This document shows, piece by piece, positions 22,225-36,398 of a stretch of DNA of 64,000 nucleotides; the first letter of the stretch is position 1; the number at the start of each line of letters is the position of its first letter. The notes under the pieces are model-generated. The model saw only the letters and a list, made by a program, of their open reading frames with translations. It had not been told where the DNA came from and made no database searches. A program made the translations under genes and the position numbers. Origin of the DNA: Salticus scenicus (lineage: Eukaryota > Arthropoda > Arachnida > Araneae > Salticidae); the NCBI GenBank assembly GCA_963930645.1, contig OZ005651.1, positions 330,293,527 through 330,357,526 of the forward strand, read 5' to 3'.

Positions 22225-22419
22225 CTGGCAAACATAGTGTACTATTAAAGCTGTTGTAACCGTTATCACACACACATATACTTTTTTCGTTGTCGCAATG
22301 ACTATTTTCAACTCCAGAAATACATTGCTCGGAATCTGTGCATTGAGTACCCAATACGAATTCTGAAACATTGGTTGTGTCTTCTACTGTCATGACGCTA
22401 GGTGTTCCTTCCGTGCTGC
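22225..22419 (-). CDS. EB-module-like repeat exon 3
   Basis: Open 195-bp exon with donor GTAAGTGC. It differs from exon 1 by Thr before the first Cys (LGTQC) and Lys in NEKSIC. Its 3' intronic flank (GACTAAAAATGGG, TTTGAAATATATG) is shared only with exon 16, pointing to common ancestry. The acceptor is preceded by a pure A-run, a T-run on the coding strand. Confidence 0.82.
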
Positions 22420-22814
22420 CTGCAAAAAAAAAAAAAAAAAAAAAAAAATAAATAAAATTAAATAAAATTTAAAAATAATTGAAAAAATTCAAAAATAAAG
22501 AGTAAATAAATAATAATAAAAAAATAATCATAACTACAAAAAATGAATAAATAAAAAAAAGGACAACAATAATTTAAATTTCTTTAAATGGTAGACGAAT
22601 AAGCAATGCATTCAGTTCTTGTATTTAAACGATGACTTCGATTGTTGCATTATAACAACGACAATTCATAACGTGGGTTTTAATCTTTATACCAAAAGTC
22701 CTACAAGAAAGCTGTTTGAAATAATTAAACTATCTTATCCCACTAGCTATTTACAATAGACGCATATTATTTTGAAGGAATGTCCATACATTTTTTAATT
22801 GTAGGGCTCTTATT

Positions 22815-23241
22815 CAGGGCCCGATTAAGCTTTGAAGTTAGGGAAAGCTCAGTATCATTTCGGGGCCCTCTTTTATTTCACAAAATCTTGTTTTCCTGTT
22901 ACATATTGTAATATAAAATGCTATAGATCAAAAGTCAGTGTGTGTTTACGTTTTTTTTTTTTTTTTTCATTCATATATCTGGGTTGTTTCTACACACAAC
23001 ATTAAAATCGTATAACTTATTAATTAAGAACATTCAGATTTTTGAGGTTAAATAATATATTTTTCTCGAAATAGTAAATATTTTATCTTGCTTTAGGAGA
23101 ATTTTCTGAGAAAAATTCAATCTCAGTATGAAAATATAAAACAGAAATTTCAAGACGCTGTTTTTAGTCATTTTGGGGCCACCTCTTAAATTTTAGAAGG
23201 GAAGCTTGTGCTTCCTCAGCCTTTTGGGTAATTAGGCTCTG
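22815..23241. mobile_element. hAT MITE, copy 1
   Basis: Ends CAGGGCCCGATTAAG and, inverted, CAGAGCCTAATTACC, flanked by an imperfect 8-bp duplication (CTCTTATT at 22807-22814, CTCCTATT at 23242-23249). CAGGGCC..ATTA ends and 8-bp duplications are typical of hAT elements. Non-coding, 427 bp. Confidence 0.72.
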
Positions 23242-23946
23242 CTCCTATTTAAGATAGTGTCACGTGGACATAATACTTTCTTCTTACTTTTTTCGTGAGA
23301 CTGCGGCTGGCACTATGTTTTCACCTAGAAAAATAATTTATAGCATTGAATCTCTACTTTATGCATCATATTTTATAAAGAGTCAATATATTTTCTATTG
23401 AATAAATAACCTTCTTTATTTGTAATTTCACTTAATTTGTAGAATTGTTCTTTGCAAAGAAATAGAATTTCATTTAGCATAAAAATACTTCCCTAATTTT
23501 TTTTTGACATTGAAAAAAAAATCTATAAAATGAGGTAAGTTCGATATGGCAAAGCTAACCTAAAAAACTTTGCAACATCTGGAATAGAACATTTCTAAAA
23601 ATGTGTCGAATATTCTATAATGATTGATGATTTTTTTTTTTATGTGAGGAAAGTCGCTGGCATTTATAATTATATATAATCTAATTTGCTTAAAACTGAC
23701 ATATTATCATAAATTAGAAATCTCTATGTATGTATACCCGTTTATCGTGAAATTAAAATATAAGAGGATGAGCCAATTGCGGAAAAACAAGAAGTCATAT
23801 TATATTAGCGGAAGAAATTAAGTTAACAGTTATACAAGAAATTTTGCATTATTATTGTAAAATTTTGTAATGTGGATACGTCCAGAAGAAATACATCGTA
23901 ACAATAGGTCTCAAATCTGCTAAATAAATAAAGTAAAGCAGTACTA

Positions 23947-24228
23947 ATAATAACAGGAGACATGGCGTTGGAATATTAAAACCCGAATAAACTACTAAGT
24001 CAGAAACACCAAAGAAAAATATTGGAAATGCATACAGCTGTTTCGGTAGCCTGACGCGTATCGTCTTCATTGCAAAAATGATTTTTTGCACTGAAGTCAT
24101 CTTTTTTGCACTTTGTCATCCTTTTTGCACTGAAGACGGTACGCTTAAGGCTACCAAAACAGCTGTATGCATTTCCAATATTTTACTTTGGCATTTCTGA
24201 CGTAGTAGTTTATTCGGGTTTCAATATA
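23947..24228. mobile_element. Foldback MITE, copy 2
   Basis: Same insertion point and 9-bp GCAGTACTA duplication (23938-23946, 24229-24237) as copy 1, so it was inherited by unit duplication rather than inserted anew. The loop is about 25 bp shorter. Confidence 0.72.
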
Positions 24229-25061
24229 GCAGTACTAGCCATGGTGTTGATAGATTCAATACGGCTCGTGCTGTAGTCATGGTACTCGTTTCAGTTATCT
24301 TGAGTAGATAACAGTTAACTTCATTTATCCTGTTAGCTGATACGTTGTACGCCAATTCCTCTTATACCATTCCTCAGAGTTGGGCTACCTTCTCATCAAC
24401 TGCTAAATATATTTAGATGCGCTTTTACATGAAATTTAGAATATAAAATTTTCTGCAGTTTTTCGTTGAAACTTTTAATGGTGTACTTATAAATATTTAT
24501 GTGTATTATTTACTTTAAAAATTACTCCAAATAATAAATTCAGTGTTGTGTTGAATCGTTGTGCTAGATGATAGATATACTTAAATTGCGTAGTATTTCT
24601 ATCATGATCTTCAAGCATATAGTTGTGACTTAAATAAAATTTTTTGTCTGAACACTAACGGTAAAGACAAATACTCAGTGAAAGTTTTGTTGAATGAATA
24701 AAAATGTGGTGTGCAGTCTGAATATTTGTATTATAATGTGATCCAATCGAAACAATTTCTTTTAGATTAAGAAAGTAATTTTTCTTTCATTCCTAAGAAA
24801 GTTTTTTGTATTTGCTCTTATACATAAAATAATTTGTTAATGTAAACATATACATGGAAATTTTCTTAAAATTTTGCAAATACTTAACAAATTATATTTT
24901 GTGTTTTCGTAACGAAACGATTTCTGTACTTCCAATAAAAATTTTGGTCAAAACTATAACTTAAAAAATAAAATTGTAGATTTAATCAAATCCGTCCTCT
25001 GCGTGTAAAAATGGGTAGTAAAATATAAGATTATTTTAAACATTTGAAAAAACCCACTTAC

Positions 25062-25256
25062 CTAGCAAACATAGTGTACTATTGAAGCTGTTGTAACCGT
25101 TATCACAGACACATATACTTCCTTCGTTGTCGCAATGACTATTTTCAACTCCAGAAATACATTGCTCGGAATCTGTGCATTGAGAACCCAATACAAATTT
25201 TGAAACATAGGTTGTGTCTTCTACTGTCATGACGCTAGGTGTTCCTTCTGTACTGC
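25062..25256 (-). CDS. EB-module-like repeat exon 4
   Basis: Open exon with Tyr replacing the first sequon Asn and Lys for Glu (TTYVSKF). Leu replaces Pro just before the exon end (LCLL). Six cysteines intact. Flanks match exon 12. Confidence 0.82.
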
Positions 25257-27131
25257 CTGCAAAAATAAATAAAATTAAATAAAATTTAAAAATAAAGAGT
25301 AAATAAAAAAAAATATGTATATAAAATTAAAAAAATGAATAAATAAAAAGAGGGACGACAATTCTTTGAATGGTAGGCTAATAAGCAATGAATTCAGTTC
25401 TTGCATTTCAACGATGATTTCGATTGTTGCACCATAACAACGAGAATTCATAATGTGGGTTTTAATCTTTATTCCAAAAGTTCTACAAGAAAACTGTTTG
25501 AAATAATTAAACTCTCTTATTCTACTAGCTATTTACAATAGACGCATATTATTTTGTAGGTATGTCCATACATTTTTTAAATGTAGGGACCTCGAGCAGG
25601 TCTCCTATTTAGGATAGTATTACCTGGACATAATACTTTGTTCTTAGTCTTTTCGTGAGACTGCAGCTTGCAGTATAGTTTTACCTAGAAAAATAATTTA
25701 TAGCATTGAATCTCTTCTTTATGAATCATAGTTTGTAAACAGGCAATACAATGTCTATTCAATAAATAAAATTCTTTATTTGTAATTTCTCTTAATTTGT
25801 AGAATGGTTCTATGCAAAGAAAAAGAATTTCATTTAGCATAAAAATACTTCCCCCCTTTTTTTTTTCTTTTACATGAAAAAAAAAAAAAAAAAAAAACTA
25901 TAAAATGAAGTAAGTTCGATACGGCAAAGCTAACCCAAAAAACTTTGGAACATTTGGAATAGAACATTTTTTTAAATGTGTCGGATATTCTATAATGGTT
26001 GTTTTTTATTTTATTTTATTTTTTTAGTGAGGAAAGTCGCTGGCATTTAATAATGATATATAACCTAATTTACTCAAAACTGACTTATTATCATACTATA
26101 GAAATCTTTTTGTATGTATGCCCGTTTATCGTGAAAGAAGAATATAAGAGGATGTGGCAATTGCGGAAAAACAAGAAGTCATATTATATCAGCGGAAGAC
26201 ATTATGTTAACAGTTATATAAGAAATTTTGTATTATTATTGTAAAATTATGTAAAGTGGAAACGTCCAGTAAAAATACATCGTAACAATAGGTCTCAAAT
26301 CTGCTAAATAAATAAAGTAAAGCAGTACTAGCCATGGTGTTGATAGATTCAATACGGCTCCCGCTGTAGTCATGGTACTCTTTTCAGTTATCTTGAGTAG
26401 ATAACAGTTAACTTCATTTACCCTGTTAGCTCATACGTTGTACGCCAAATGCTCCTATACCATACCTCCAAGCCGGGGTACATTCTCACCAACTGCTAAA
26501 CGTATTTAGATGCGCTTTTACATGAAATTTAGTATAAAAAACTTTCTACAGTTTTTCGTTGAAACTTTTAATGGTGTACTTATAAATATTTATATGTGTT
26601 ATTTACTTTAAAAGATACTCCAAATAATAAATTCAGTGTTGTGTTGAATCGTTATGCTAGATGATAGATATACTTAAATTGCGTAGTATTCCTATCATGA
26701 GCTTCAAGCATATAGTTATGACTTAAATAATTTTTTTTGTCTAAACAATAACGGTAAAAACAAACACTCAGTGAAAGTTTTGCTGAATCAATAAAAATGT
26801 GGTGTGCAGCCTGAAAATTTGTATTATAATGTGTTCCAATCGAAACAATTTTTCTTTCATTCCTAAGAAAGTTTTTTGTATTTGATCTTATACATAAAAT
26901 ATTTTCTTAATGTAAACAAATACATGGAAATTTTCTTAAAATTTTGCAAACACTTAACAAATTATATTTTGTGTGCTCGTAACAAAACGATTTCTGTAAT
27001 TCTAATAAAAATTTTGGTCAAAACAATAACTTAAAAAATAAAATTGTAGATTTAATCAAATCCGTCCTCTGCGTGTAAAAATGGGTAGTAAAATATACGC
27101 TTATTTTAAATATTTGAAAACACGCACTTAC
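25257..27131 (-). other. Intron between exons 5 and 4
   Basis: Standard 1,875-bp intron unit without a foreign insertion. A plus-strand frame at 25999-26244 is open here but broken in most sister units. Confidence 0.75.
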
Positions 27132-27326
27132 CTGGCAAACATAGTGTATTATTAAAGCTGTTGTAACCGTTATCGCATGCGCATATTCTTCCTTCGTTGT
27201 CGCAATGACTATTTTCAACTCCAGAAATACATTGCTCGGAATCTGTGCATGGAGAACCCAATACGAATTCTGAAACATTGGTTTTGCCTTCGACTGTCAT
27301 GACGCTAGGTGTTCCTTCCGTACTGC
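27132..27326 (-). CDS. EB-module-like repeat exon 5
   Basis: Open exon of the SPC subtype: Pro before the first Cys (GSPC), GKTN instead of DTTN, NEGRICAC, and NNT as second sequon. It pairs with exon 13, which shares SPC and NNT. Confidence 0.82.
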
Positions 27327-27954
27327 CTGTAAAAATAAATAAATAAAATTAAATAAAATTTGAAAATGATTGAAAAAATTTAAAAGTAAAAAGTAAATAA
27401 ATAAATAAATATAAAATAAAAAAATGAAAAAATAAAAAGAGGGACGACAATAATTTACAATTCTTTAAATGGTAGAATAATAAGCAATGAATTCAGTTCT
27501 TGCATTAAAACGATGATTTCGATTGTTGCACCATAACAAAGATAATTCTTAACGTGTGTTTTAATCTTTGTTCCAAAAGTCCTACAAGAAAGCTGTTTGA
27601 AATAATTAAACTCTCTTATCCCACTAGCTATTTACAATAGGCGCAATTTATTTTTTAGGATTGTCCATACGTTTTTTAAAAGTAGGGACCTCGAGCAGGT
27701 CTCCTATTTTGGATAGTGTCACCTGGACATAATACTTTCTTTTTTCGTGAGACTGCGGCTTGCACTATAATTTTACCTAGAAAAAAAATTTATAGCATTG
27801 AAACTCTCCTTTATGCATCATAGTTTGTAAACAGTCAATACATTGTCTATTGAATAAATAACATTTTCATTTAATTTGTAGAATTGTTCTTTGCAAAGAA
27901 ATAGAATTTCATTTAGCATAAAAATACTTCATCATTTTTTTTTCTTTTTTGAAA

Positions 27955-28025
<71 letters not shown>

Positions 28026-29270
28026 AGGTAAGTGCGATATGGAAAAGCTAACCTAAAAAACTTTGCAACATTTGGAATAGAACATTTTTTAAAATGTGTC
28101 GGACATTCTATAATGATTGTTTATTTATTTATTTATTTTTTTAGTGAGGAAAGTCGCTGGCATTTATAATGATATATAACCTAATTTACTTAAAACTGAC
28201 ATATTATCATACTATACAAATCTTTTTGTACGTATGCCCGTTAATTGTGAAAGAAGAATATGAGAGGATGTGGCAATTGCGGAAAAACAAGAAGTAATAT
28301 TATAACAGCGGAAGACATTAAGTTAACAGTTATACAAGAAATTTTGCATTATTATTGTAAAATTATGTAATGTGGATACGTCCAGACGAAATACAACGTA
28401 ATAATAGGTCTCAAATCTGCTAAATAAAGTAAAGCAGTACTCGCCATGGTGTTGAGAGATTCAATACGGCTCCTGCTGTAGTCATGGTACTCGTTTCAGT
28501 TATCTTGAGTAGATAACAGTTAACTTCATATACTCTGTTAGCTGATACGTTGTACGCCAATTCCTCTAATGCCATTCCTCCAAGCCGGGCTACCTTTTCA
28601 CCAACTGCTAAACGTATTTGGATGCGCTTTACATGAAATTTAGTTTAAAAAAATTTCCTGCAGTTTTTCTTTGAAATTTTAATGGTGTATTATTAAATAT
28701 TTGTGTGTGTTATTTACTTTAAAAAATACTCCAAATAACAAATTCAGTGTTGTGTTGAATCGTTGTGCTAGATGATAGATATACTTAAATTGCGTAGTAT
28801 TCCTTTCAAGATCTTCAAGCATATAGTTATGACTTAAATAAAATTTTTTGTCTAAACAATAACAGTAAAAACAAACACTCAGAGAAAGTTTTGCTGAATC
28901 AATAAAAATGTGGTGTGCAGATCGAATATTTCAATTTTAATGTGTTCCAATCGAAACAATTTCTTTTAGATTTAGAAAGTAATTTTTCTTTCATTCCTAA
29001 GAAAGTTTTTTTGTATTTGCTTTTATACATAAAATATTTTGTTAATGTAAGCAAATACTTGGAAATTTTCTTAAAATTTTGGAAACATTTAAAAAATTAT
29101 ATTTTGTGTTCTTGTAACAAAACAATTTCTGTACTTCTAATAAAAATTTGGTTCAAAACAATAAAATAACTTAAAAAATAAAATTGTAGATTTAATCAAA
29201 TCCGTTCTCTGCGTGTAAAAATGGTAGTAATATATAAGATTATTTTAAACATTTGAAAAAACCCACTTAC
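27327..29270 (-). other. Intron between exons 6 and 5
   Basis: Standard unit with the longest TA microsatellite of the window. One base fewer in the GCGCTTTACATG block aligns it with the introns at 50882-55063. Confidence 0.75.
27958..28021. repeat. TA microsatellite (~32 repeats)
   Basis: Uninterrupted TA run after the T-run of the unit. The same place holds shorter TA runs at about 33009-33041, 37294-37332, 51566-51598 and 53760-53795 and none in other units, so length varies strongly between copies. Confidence 0.9.
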
Positions 29271-29465
29271 CTGGCAAACATAATGTACTATTGAAGCTGT
29301 TATAACCGTTATCACAGACACATATACTTCGTTCGTTGTCGCAATGACTATTTTCAACTCCAGAAATACATTGCTCGGAATCTGCGCATTGAGAACCCAA
29401 TACGAATTCTGAAACATTGGTTGTGTCTTCTACTGTCATGACGCTAGGTGTTCCTTCCTTACTGC
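29271..29465 (-). CDS. EB-module-like repeat exon 6
   Basis: Open exon with three private changes: SKEG for STEG at its start, QCADSEQC, and NERSIC. Both sequons and six cysteines are kept. Confidence 0.82.
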
Positions 29466-29860
29466 CTGCAAAAGTAAATAAATAAAATTAAATAATAAAA
29501 TTTAAAAATAATTTAAAAAATTTAAAAATAAAGAGTAAATAAATAATAAAAAATATATAAATATAAAATAAATAAATGAATAAATAAAAAGAGGGACGAC
29601 AATAATTTAAAATTCTTGAAATGGTAGACTAATAAAAAATGAATTCAGTTCTTGCATTTCAACGATGATTTCGATTGTTGCACCATAACAACGGCAAATC
29701 ATAACGTGAGTTTTAATCTTTATTTTAAAAGTGTTACAAGAGAGCTGTTTGAAATAATTAAACTCTCTTATCCCACTAGCTATTTACAATAGACGCATAT
29801 TATTTTGTAGGAATGTCCATACATTTTTTTAATGTAGGGATCTCGAGCAGGGCTCTTATT

Positions 29861-30282
29861 CAGGGCCCGATTAAGCTTTGAAGCTAGGGGAAGCTCAGTA
29901 TTATTTCGGGGTCCTCTTTTATTTCACAAAATCTTGTTTTCCTGTTACATATTGTAATGTAAAATGCTATAGATCAAAAGTTAGTGTGTGTTTAGAGTTT
30001 TTTTTTTATATTTATATATCTGGGTTGTTTCTACACACAACATTAAAATCGTATAACTTATTAATTAAGAACATTCAGATTTTTGAGGTTAAATAATAGA
30101 TTTTTCCCGAAACAGTGATTATTTTGTCTTGCTTTAGGAGAAATTTCTCAGAAAAATTCAATCTCAGTATGAAAATATAAAACAGAAAATTCAAGACTCT
30201 GTTTTTAGTCATTTTGGGGCCCCATCTTAAATTTTAGAGGGGAAGCATGTGCTTCCTCAGCCTTTTGGGTAATCCGGCCCTG
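29861..30282. mobile_element. hAT MITE, copy 2
   Basis: Ends CAGGGCCCGATTAAG and, inverted, CAGGGCCGGATTACC, with flanks CTCTTATT (29853-29860) and CTCCTATT (30283-30290). This copy shows the terminal inverted repeat most clearly. Confidence 0.75.
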
Positions 30283-30691
30283 CTCCTATTTAGGATAGTG
30301 TCACGTGGACATTCTTCTTACTTTTTTCGTGAGACTTGCGGCTTGCACTATATTTTTACCTAAAAAAATAATTTATAGCATTGAATCTCTCCTTTATGCA
30401 TCATCTTTTTAAAAGAGTCAATATATTTTCCATTGAATAAATAACATTCTTTATTTGTAATTTCACTTAATTTGTAGAATTGTTCGTTGCGAAGAAATAG
30501 AATTTCATTTAGCATAAAAATACTTCCCTAATTTTTTTTTTTTTTTGACATTGAAAAAAAAAATAAATAAATAAATAAATAAATAAAATAAATCTATAAA
30601 ATGAGGTAAGTTCGATATGGCAAAGCTAACCTAAAAAACTTTGCAACATCTGGAATAGAACATTTTAAAAATATGTCAAATATTCTATAAT

Positions 30692-30724
<33 letters not shown>

Positions 30725-31030
30725 TATGTGAGGAAAGTCGCTCGCATTTATAATTATATATAACCTAATTTGCTTAAAACTGACATATTATCATACATTA
30801 GAAATCTGTATGTATGTATGCCCGTTTATCGTAAAATTAAAATATAAGAGGATGAGCCAATTGCGGAAAAACAAGAAGTCATATTATATTAGCGGAAGAT
30901 ATTAAGTTAACAGTTATACAAGAAATTTTGCATTATTATTGTAAAATTATGTAATGTGGATACGTCCAGAAGAAATACATCGTAACAATAGGTCTCAAAT
31001 CTGCTAAATAAATTAAGTAAAGCAGTAATA

Positions 31031-31293
31031 ATAATAACAGGAGACTTGGCGTTGGAATATTAAAACCCGAATAAACTACTAAGTCAGAAACACCAAAGAA
31101 AAATATTGGAAATGCATACAGCTGTTTCGGTAGCCTTACGCGAACCGTCTTCATTGCAAAAATGATTTTTTGCACTGAAGTCATCTTTTTTGCACTGAAG
31201 ACGGTACGCTTAAGGCTACTGAAACAGCTGTATGCATTTCCAATATTTTTCTTTGGCGTTTCTGACGTAGTAGTTTATTCGGGTTTTAATATA
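31031..31293. mobile_element. Foldback MITE, copy 3
   Basis: Shortest copy (about 263 bp). The right duplication GCAGTACTA is intact at 31294-31302; the left one is mutated to GCAGTAATA. The long inverted arms are preserved. Confidence 0.72.
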
Positions 31294-32131
31294 GCAGTAC
31301 TAGCCATGATGTTGATAGATTCAATATGGTTCGTGCTGTTGTCATGGTACTCGTTTCAGTTATCTTGAGTAGATAACAGTTAACTTCATTTACCCTGTTA
31401 GCTGATATGTTGTAAGCCAATTCCTCTTATACCATTCCTCAGAGTCGGGTTACCTTCTTCCCAACTGCTAAATGTATTTAGATACGCTTTTACATGAAAT
31501 TTAGTATATAAAATTTCCTGCAGTTTTTCGTTGAAACTTTTAATAGTGTACTTATAAATATTTATGTGTGTTATTTACTTTAAAAATTACTCCAAATAGT
31601 AAATTCAGTGTTGTGTTGAATCGTTGTGCTAGATGATAGATATACTTAAATTGCGTAGTATTCCTATCATGATCTTCAAGCATATAGTTGTGACTTAATT
31701 AAAATTTTTTGTCTGAACACTAACGGTAAAGACAAACACTCAGAGAAAGTATTGGTGAATCAATAAAAATGCGGTATGCAGTCTGCAAATTTGTATTATA
31801 ATGTGTTCCAATCGAAACAATTTCTTTTAGATTAAGAAAGTAATTTTCCTTTCATTGCTAAGAAAGGTTTTTGTATTTGCTTTTATACATAAAATATTTT
31901 GTTAATGTAAACAAATTAATGGGAATTTTCTTAAAATTTTACAAACATTTAACAAATTATATTTTGTGTTCTCGAAACAAAACGATTTATGTACTTCTAA
32001 TAAAAATTTGGTTCAAAACAATAAAATAACTTAAAAAATAAAATAGTAGATTTAATCAAATCCGTCGTCTGCGTGTAAAAATGGGGAGTAAAATATAAGC
32101 TCACTTTAAATATTTGAAAAAACTCACTTAC

Positions 32132-32326
32132 CTGTCAAACATAATGTATTATTAAAGCTGTTGTAACCGTTATCACAGACACATATACTTTCTTCGTTGT
32201 CGCAATGACTATTTTCAACTCCAGAAATACATTGCTCGGAATCTGTGCATTGAGAACCCAATACGAATTCTAAAACATTGGTTGTGTCTTCTACTGTCAT
32301 GACGCTTGGTGTTCCTTCCGTACTGC
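32132..32326 (-). CDS. EB-module-like repeat exon 7
   Basis: Open exon; NVLEF replaces NVSEF and destroys the first sequon. It has NEESIC, NNT and Thr before the junction Gly (LCLT). Donor GTAAGTGAG. Confidence 0.82.
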
Positions 32327-32991
32327 CTGCAAAAATAAATAAATAAAATTAAATAAAATTTAAAAATAATCGAAAATTAAAAAAAAAAAAAAAAGAGTAA
32401 ATAAATAATAGTAAAAAAATAAAAAAATAAAGAAATGAATAAATAAAAAGAGGGACAACAATAATTTAAAATTCTTTAAATGGTAGAATAATAAGCAATG
32501 AATTCAGTTCTTGCATTTAGACGATGATTTCGATTGTTGCACCATAAAAACGACAATTCATAACGTGTGTTTTAATGTTTATTCGAAAAGTCCTACAAGA
32601 AAGCTGTTTGAAATAATTAAACTCTCTTATCCCACTAGCTATTTACTACAGACGCATATTATTTTGTAGGTATGTCCATAGATGTTTTAAATGTAGGGAC
32701 CTCGAGCAGCTCTAATGCTTAGGATAGTGTCAACTGGACATAATACTTTCTTCTTAGTTTTTTCGTGAGACTTCGGCTTTCACTATATGATTACCTTTTA
32801 AAATAATTTATAGCATTGAAACTCTCCTTTATGAATCATAGTTTGTAAACAGTCAATACATTGTCTATTGAATAAATAACATTCTTTACTTGTAATTTCA
32901 CTTAATTTGTAGAATTGTTCTTTGCAAAGAAATAGAATTTCATTTAGCATGAAAATACTTCCCATTTTTTTTTTTTTTTTACATGAAGAAA

Positions 32992-33045
<54 letters not shown>

Positions 33046-34300
33046 GAGGTAAGTTCGATATGGAAGAGCTAACCTAAAAAACTTTTAGAATAGCACATTT
33101 TTAAAAATATGTCGGATATTCTATAATGATTGTTAATTTTATTTTTAATTTATTCTTCTTCTTATTTTTTTTTTGTGAGGAAAGTCGCTGGCATTTATAA
33201 TGATATATAACCCAATTTACTGAAAACTGACATATTATCATACTATACAAATCTGTTTGTATGTATGCCCGTTAATCGTGAAAGAAGAATATAAGAGGAT
33301 GTGGCAACTGCGGAAAAATAAGAAGTCATATTATATCTTCGCTAAGTAAACAGTTATACAAGAAATTTTATATTATTATTGTAAAATTATGTAATGTGGA
33401 TACGTCCAGAAGAAATACATCGTAACAAAGGGTCTCAAATCTGCTAAATAAATAAAGTAAAGTAGTACTAGTTATGGTGTTGATAGATTCAATACGGCTT
33501 CAGCTGTAGTCATGGTACTCTTTTCAGTTATCTTGAGTAGATAACAGTTAACTTCATATACCCTGTTAGCTCATACGTTGTACGCCAAATGCTCCTATAC
33601 CATTCCTCCAAGCCGGGCTACCTTCTCACCAACTGCTAAACGTATTTAGATGCGCTTTTACATGAAATTTAGTATAAATAATTTCCTGCAGTTTCTCGTT
33701 GAAACTTTTAATGGTGTACTTATAAATATTTATGTGTGTTATTTACATTAAATTATACTCCAAATAATAAATTCAGTGTTGTGCTGAATCGTTGTGCTAG
33801 ACGATAGATATACTTAAATTGCGTAGTATTCCTATCATGATCTTCAAGCATATAGTTGTGACTTAAATAAAATTTTTTGTCTGAACGCTATCGGTAAACG
33901 CAAACACTCAGAGAAAGTTTTGCTGAATCAATAAAAATGTGGTGTGCAGACTGAAAATTCCTATTCTAATGTGTTCCAATCGAAACAATTTCTTTTAGAT
34001 TAAGAAAGTAATTTTTCTTTCATTCCTAAGAAAGTTTTTTTGTATTTGCTTTTATACATAAAATATTTTGTTAATGTAAGCAAATACATGGAAATTTTCT
34101 TAAAATTTTGCAAACATTTAACAAATTATATATTGTGTTCTCATAACCAAATGATTTCTCTACTTCTAATAAAAATTTGATTCAAAACAATAAAATAACT
34201 TAAAAAATAAAATTGTGGATTAATTCAAATCCGTCCTCTGCGTGTAAAAATGGGTAGTAAAATATAAGCTTATTTTAAATATTTGAGAACACGCACTTAC
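32327..34300 (-). other. Intron between exons 8 and 7
   Basis: Standard unit with A-run and TA microsatellite near 32985-33041; part of the block duplicated at 35807-41050. Confidence 0.75.
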
Positions 34301-34495
34301 CTGGCAAACATAGTGTACTATTAAAGCTGTTGTAACCGTTATCACAGACACATATACTTCCTTCGTTTTCGCAATGACTATTTTCAACTCCAGAAATACA
34401 TTGCTCGGAATCTGTGCATTGAGAACCCAACACGAATTCTGAAACATTGGTTGTGTTTTCTACAGTCATGACGCTAGGTGTTCCTTCCGTACTGC
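34301..34495 (-). CDS. EB-module-like repeat exon 8
   Basis: Open exon with VENTT (extra NTT sequon) and Glu for Asp after the third Cys (CENEGSIC), the latter shared only with exon 10. The frame stays open upstream into the intron, which is why a longer ORF can be drawn to 34604; the acceptor at 34496 sets the true start. Confidence 0.82.
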
Positions 34496-36398
34496 CTGCA
34501 CAAATAAATAAATAAAAATAAATAAAATTTAAAGATAAATTTAAAAATTTAAATATAAAGAGTAAATAAATAATAAAATGAATAAATAAAATGAGGGACG
34601 ACAATAATTTAAAATTCTTTAAATGGTAGACTAATAAGCAATGAATTCAGTTCTTGCATTTAGACGATGATTTCGATTGTTGCACCATAAAAACGATAAT
34701 TGATAACGTGTGTTTTAATCTTTATTCGAAAAGTCCTACAAAAAAGCTGTTTGAAACAATTAAACTCTCTTATCCCACTAGCTATTTACTATTGACGCAT
34801 ATTATTTTGTAGGTATGTCCATAGATGTTTTAAATGTAGGGACCTCGAGCAGGTCTCCTGCTTAGGATAGTGTCACCTGGACATAATACTTTCTTCTTAG
34901 TTTTTTCGTGAGACTGCGGCTCTCACTATATGTTTACCTATTAAAATAATTTATAGCATTGAAACTCTCTTTTATGCATCATAGTTTGTAAACAGTCAAT
35001 ACATTGTCTATTGAATAAATAACATTATTTATTTGTAATTTCATTTAATTCGTAGAATTGTTCTTTGCAAAGATATACAATTTCATTTAGCATAAAGATA
35101 CGTCCCGATTTTTTTTTTTTTTTTTTGACATGAAAAAAGAAAAAAAAATCTATAGAACGAGGTAAGTTCGATATGGCAAAGCTAACCTAAAAAACTTTGC
35201 AACATTTGGAATAGAACATTTTTTAAAATGTGTCGGATATTCTATAATAGTTGTTGATTTTTTTTTTTTCTTTTTTTAGTGAGGAAAGTCGCTGATATAT
35301 AACCTAATTTATTTAAAACTGACATATTATGATACTATAGAAATCTGTTTGTGTGTATGCCCGTTTATAGTGAAAGAACAATATAAGAGGATGTGGCAAT
35401 TGCGGAAAAACAAGAAGTCATATTATATCAGTGGAAGACATTATGTTAACAGTTATACAAGAAATTTTACATTATTATTGTAAAGTTAGGTAATGTGGAT
35501 ACGTCCAGTAGAAATACTTCGTAACAATAGGATTCAAATCTGCTAAATAAATAAGGTAAAGCAGCACCAGCCATGGTGTTGATAGATTCAATACGGCTTC
35601 GGCTATAGTCATGGTTCTCGTTTCAGTAATCTTGAGTAGATAACAGTTAACTTCATTTACCCTGTTAGCTCATACGTTGTACGCCAAATGCTCTTATACC
35701 ATTCCTCCAAGACGAGCTACCTTCTCACCAACAGCTAAACGTATTTAGATGCGCTTTTACATGAAATTTAGTATAAAAAATTTCCTGCAATTTTTCGTTG
35801 AAACTTTTAATAGTGTACTTATAAATATTTATGTGTGTTATTTACTTTAAAAATTACTCCAAATAGTAAATTCAGTGTTGTGTTGAATCGTTGTGCTAGA
35901 TGATAGATATACTTAAATTGCGTAGTATTCCTATCATGATCTTCAAGCATATAGTTGTGACTTAATTAAAATTTTTTGTCTGAACACTAACGGTAAAGAC
36001 AAACACTCAGAGAAAGTATTGGTGAATCAATAAAAATGCGGTATGCAGTCTGCAAATTTGTATTATAATGTGTTCCAATCGAAAAAATTTCTTTTAGATT
36101 AAGAAAGTAATTTTCCTTTCATTGCTAAGAAAGGTTTTTGTATTTGCTTTTATACATAAAATATTTTGTTAATGTAAACAAATTAATGGGAATTTTCTTA
36201 AAATTTTACAAACATTTAACAAATTATATTTTGTGTTCTCGAAACAAAACGATTTATGTACTTCTAATAAAAATTTGGTTCAAAACAATAAAATAACTTA
36301 AAAAATAAAATAGTAGATTTAATCAAATCCGTCGTCTGCGTGTAAAAATGGGGAGTAAAATATAAGCTCACTTTAAATATTTGAAAAAACTCACTTAC
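34496..36398 (-). other. Intron between exons 9 and 8
   Basis: Standard unit. The junction of the 4.27-kb duplication falls inside it at about 35807. No other insertion. Confidence 0.75.

Larger units (their letters stand above)
22420..25061 (-). other. Intron between exons 4 and 3
   Basis: A unit intron enlarged by a hAT MITE and a foldback MITE; the rest is standard unit sequence. Confidence 0.75.
29466..32131 (-). other. Intron between exons 7 and 6
   Basis: A unit intron enlarged by the second hAT MITE and third foldback MITE at the same two positions as in the intron between exons 4 and 3. Confidence 0.75.
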